A stretch of 7,765 bases of DNA from Treponema sp. (lineage in GTDB: Bacteria > Spirochaetota > Spirochaetia > Treponematales > Treponemataceae): the NCBI GenBank assembly GCA_024699205.1, contig JAILQA010000166.1, forward strand, positions 1 through 7,765, written 5' to 3'. Below the pieces are notes generated by a model. That model had not been told where the DNA came from. It made no database searches and saw only the letters and a program-made list of their open reading frames with translations. Of the stretch, positions 5,425 through 7,765 are shown piece by piece (the stretch's first letter is position 1; the number at the start of each line of letters is the position of its first letter). A program made the translations under genes and the position numbers.

Positions 5425-7765
5425 ATGACATTAAAAGAATTAGAGATTGGAGAATCCGCAAGTATTTCCAAAACAGGCGGTAATGGAGAATTACGTCAGC
5501 ATTTTCTTGATATGGGTGTTATTCCGGGAACTGTAATCACAAAAGTTAAGCTTGCCCCTATGGGAGATCCTATAGAGTTTGACGTAAATGGTTATGAACT
5601 TACAATGCGTCTTTCAGATGCCGAAAAAATCGCAGTTGAACCTGTAAATAATACGGTAGAAACAGTAGAAACTGCAGAAATCAGGGATAAGAGCTTACAC
5701 CCTGGTCTTGGTGAAGGCGGTAAGTTTCATTCAAAAGAAAACGAAAATCCCCTGCCAGATGACACAATTCTTACCTATGCCCTTGTTGGAAATCAAAACT
5801 GCGGAAAAACAACGCTTTTTAATCAATTGACCGGCTCCAATCAGCACGTAGGAAACTTTCCAGGAGTTACTGTTGACCGAAAAGATGGAACAATACGCAA
5901 TCATAAAAATACTCTTGTAACAGATTTACCCGGCATTTATTCAATGTCGCCCTATTCCAGCGAAGAAATTATTTCCCGTAATTTTGTACTCAATGAAAAG
6001 CCCCGCGGAATCATAAATATTGTAGATGCAACTAACATTCAGCGTAATCTTTACCTTACAATGCAGCTTCTGGAAATGGATATTCCAATGGTAGTTGCCC
6101 TCAATATGATGGATGAAGTTACAGGCAATGGTGGTTCAATCAATGTAAATAAAATGGAAGAGCTGTTAGGTGTTCCGGTTATCCCAATTTCTGCTACAAA
6201 AAATCAGGGTGTTGATGAACTTATAAAACATGCAATTCACGTTGCCCATTTCCAGGAAAAGCCACTCAGACAGGATTTTTGTGATGAAAACGATTCTGGT
6301 GGTGCAGTTCATCGGGCTCTTCATGCAGTAATTCACCTTATTCAGGATCATGCCGAAAAAGCTGATATTCCAGTCCGTTTTGCCGCAAGCAAGCTTCTGG
6401 AAGGCGATAAAAGGATTCTCTATGCCCTTGATTTAGATGTAAACGAAAAAGAAATACTTGAGCATATTTCTCTTCAAATGGAAAATGAACGTGGACTTGA
6501 CCGAAGTGCCGCCATAGCCGATATGCGTTATGCCTTTATAAATAAAGTTTGCAGTCAAACTGTAAAAAAGCCCCACGAAAGCAGAGAAAGAATCCGTTCT
6601 CAAAAAATTGACAAGCTTTTAACAGGCCGCTTTACCGCAATCCCTCTTTTTATTTTGATTATGGCTTGTGTTTTCTTTTTAACCTTCAACGTTATCGGAG
6701 CCTTCTTGCAGGGACTTTTGGAAAACGGAATAGATGTCCTCACTTCTCTTACAGATTCCGGTCTCACAGCAATCGGTACCAATGAAGTCCTTCACGCCCT
6801 CATAATAGACGGTATTTTTGCAGGCGTTGGCAGCGTCCTTTCTTTTTTGCCTATTATTGTTACCCTCTTTTTATTTCTTTCTCTTCTTGAAGATTCAGGA
6901 TACATTGCCAGGGTTGCCTTTGTTATGGACAAGCTGCTTAGAAAAATAGGCTTATCTGGCCGCAGTATAGTTCCTCTTTTAATTGGTTTTGGCTGTACAG
7001 TTCCAGCCGTTATGTCTACCCGCATTCTTCCAAGTGAACGCGATCGTAAAATGACTATTCTTTTAACTCCCTTTATGAGCTGTACCGCAAAACTTCCTAT
7101 TTATGCCTTTTTTACCGCTGCATTTTTCCCAAAACATGGTGGATTAATTATGACTGCCCTTTATTTTCTTGGCATAGTGATTGGTATTCTCGTTGCCTTA
7201 TTATATAGAAAAACTTTATTCAAAGGTGAGCCGGTCCCTTTTGTAATGGAACTGCCAAATTACAGGCTTCCAAGCGTAAAAAATACAGCCCAGCTTCTTT
7301 GGGAAAAAGCAAAAGATTTTCTTGAACGTGCCTTTACCGTAATTTTTATTGCAACAATCGTTATTTGGTTTTTGCAAAGCTTTAGCCTTCATCTGCATTT
7401 TGTAGAAGATTCTTCCCAAAGTATACTTGCCCTTATTGCAGGCTTTTTAGAACCAATTATGAAGCCTCTTGGACTTGGTGACTGGCGCATTTGTACCTCT
7501 CTTATTTCGGGTGTAATGGCAAAAGAAAGTGTAGTTTCCACACTGGAGATTCTTTTTGCTGGAGGAATTACATCGGCTATTTCCACACGAGCAGCCGCAA
7601 GTCTTCTCGTATTCAGTCTGCTTTATTCACCTTGTATTGCAGCAATTGCTTCTGTAAAACGTGAACTTGGTTCAAAATGGGCCCTTGCAATGGTAGTCTG
7701 GCAGTGTCTTTTAGCCTGGATTTGCGCCTTTGCAGTTTATATGATTTGCGGATTATTTCTTGGTT
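5425..7765 (+). CDS. feoB: FeoA-FeoB fusion ferrous iron transporter (3' end cut by the window)
   Basis: This inner-membrane Fe(II) importer has 780 residues visible and no stop before the edge. Residues 1-73 are a FeoA (SH3-like) domain, normally a separate small protein. A polar linker (about 74-112) leads to the GTPase domain: G1 GNQNCGKTT (122-130), G2 Thr149, G3 DLPG (167-170), G4 NMMD (227-230) and G5 SATK (256-259). A helical GDI-like region follows to about 395. The membrane part starts near 403 and contains both Gate halves, with GFGCTVPA (521-528, Cys524), SCTAKLP (552-558), MAKES (698-702) and YSPC (734-737, Cys737). The final visible segment is the last expected helix, so only a short tail should be missing. 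The start at 5425 fits the FeoA N-terminus. The gene is probably iron-controlled, but no clear Fur or DtxR-type operator is visible upstream. Confidence 0.96.
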   Translation, partial: MTLKELEIGESASISKTGGNGELRQHFLDMGVIPGTVITKVKLAPMGDPIEFDVNGYELTMRLSDAEKIAVEPVNNTVETVETAEIRDKSLHPGLGEGGKFHSKENENPLPDDTILTYALVGNQNCGKTTLFNQLTGSNQHVGNFPGVTVDRKDGTIRNHKNTLVTDLPGIYSMSPYSSEEIISRNFVLNEKPRGIINIVDATNIQRNLYLTMQLLEMDIPMVVALNMMDEVTGNGGSINVNKMEELLGVPVIPISATKNQGVDELIKHAIHVAHFQEKPLRQDFCDENDSGGAVHRALHAVIHLIQDHAEKADIPVRFAASKLLEGDKRILYALDLDVNEKEILEHISLQMENERGLDRSAAIADMRYAFINKVCSQTVKKPHESRERIRSQKIDKLLTGRFTAIPLFILIMACVFFLTFNVIGAFLQGLLENGIDVLTSLTDSGLTAIGTNEVLHALIIDGIFAGVGSVLSFLPIIVTLFLFLSLLEDSGYIARVAFVMDKLLRKIGLSGRSIVPLLIGFGCTVPAVMSTRILPSERDRKMTILLTPFMSCTAKLPIYAFFTAAFFPKHGGLIMTALYFLGIVIGILVALLYRKTLFKGEPVPFVMELPNYRLPSVKNTAQLLWEKAKDFLERAFTVIFIATIVIWFLQSFSLHLHFVEDSSQSILALIAGFLEPIMKPLGLGDWRICTSLISGVMAKESVVSTLEILFAGGITSAISTRAAASLLVFSLLYSPCIAAIASVKRELGSKWALAMVVWQCLLAWICAFAVYMICGLFLG

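Noticed and set aside
6600..7586. Several - strand open frames opposite the FeoB membrane domain
   Set aside because: All are antisense to a continuous, motif-complete FeoB frame and show no family features.

Overview
This is a low-GC, gene-dense stretch from an anaerobic bacterium. All five genes lie on the + strand, and the four complete ones end in TAA. Gene content and protein style (an LDH-type malate/lactate dehydrogenase beside a class II fumarase, a DUF5058 membrane protein, and a fused FeoA-FeoB iron transporter with clostridial/treponemal-type motifs) suggest a fermentative gut or rumen bacterium, most likely a Treponema-like spirochaete. A clostridial source is possible. This assignment is from memory of the families, not from a search.

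Layout: positions 1-94 form a perfect inverted repeat with 41-base arms that covers the start of the first gene. It looks either like an assembly fold-back at a contig end or like a large cruciform. Next come a dehydrogenase of the LDH/MDH family (89-1030) and fumarase FumC (1042-2430), 11 bases apart and evidently one transcript, closed by a strong intrinsic terminator (2466-2501). The dehydrogenase has Arg instead of Gln at the residue that separates malate from lactate dehydrogenases. The pair therefore probably makes oxaloacetate -> malate -> fumarate, the reductive branch towards succinate.

A second unit starts at a promoter whose -35 box lies inside the terminator stem and whose predicted +1 is the A of the next ATG, so its message may be leaderless. 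It encodes a DUF5058 membrane protein (2520-3248), a second membrane protein of similar size (3291-3953), and, through a TAATG stop/start overlap, an M20 zinc peptidase (3953-5386). The two membrane proteins share short motifs in the same order and may be distant paralogues. I infer a two-subunit importer feeding a cytoplasmic peptidase or N-acyl-amino-acid hydrolase. This is the least understood part of the window and the best candidate for an undescribed system.

Last is a FeoA-FeoB fusion (5425 to the window end, cut just before its expected stop) for ferrous iron uptake, with its own TATAAT box upstream. No RNA genes, CRISPR arrays, insertion sequences or phage genes were seen. There is no gene-free stretch longer than about 90 bases.
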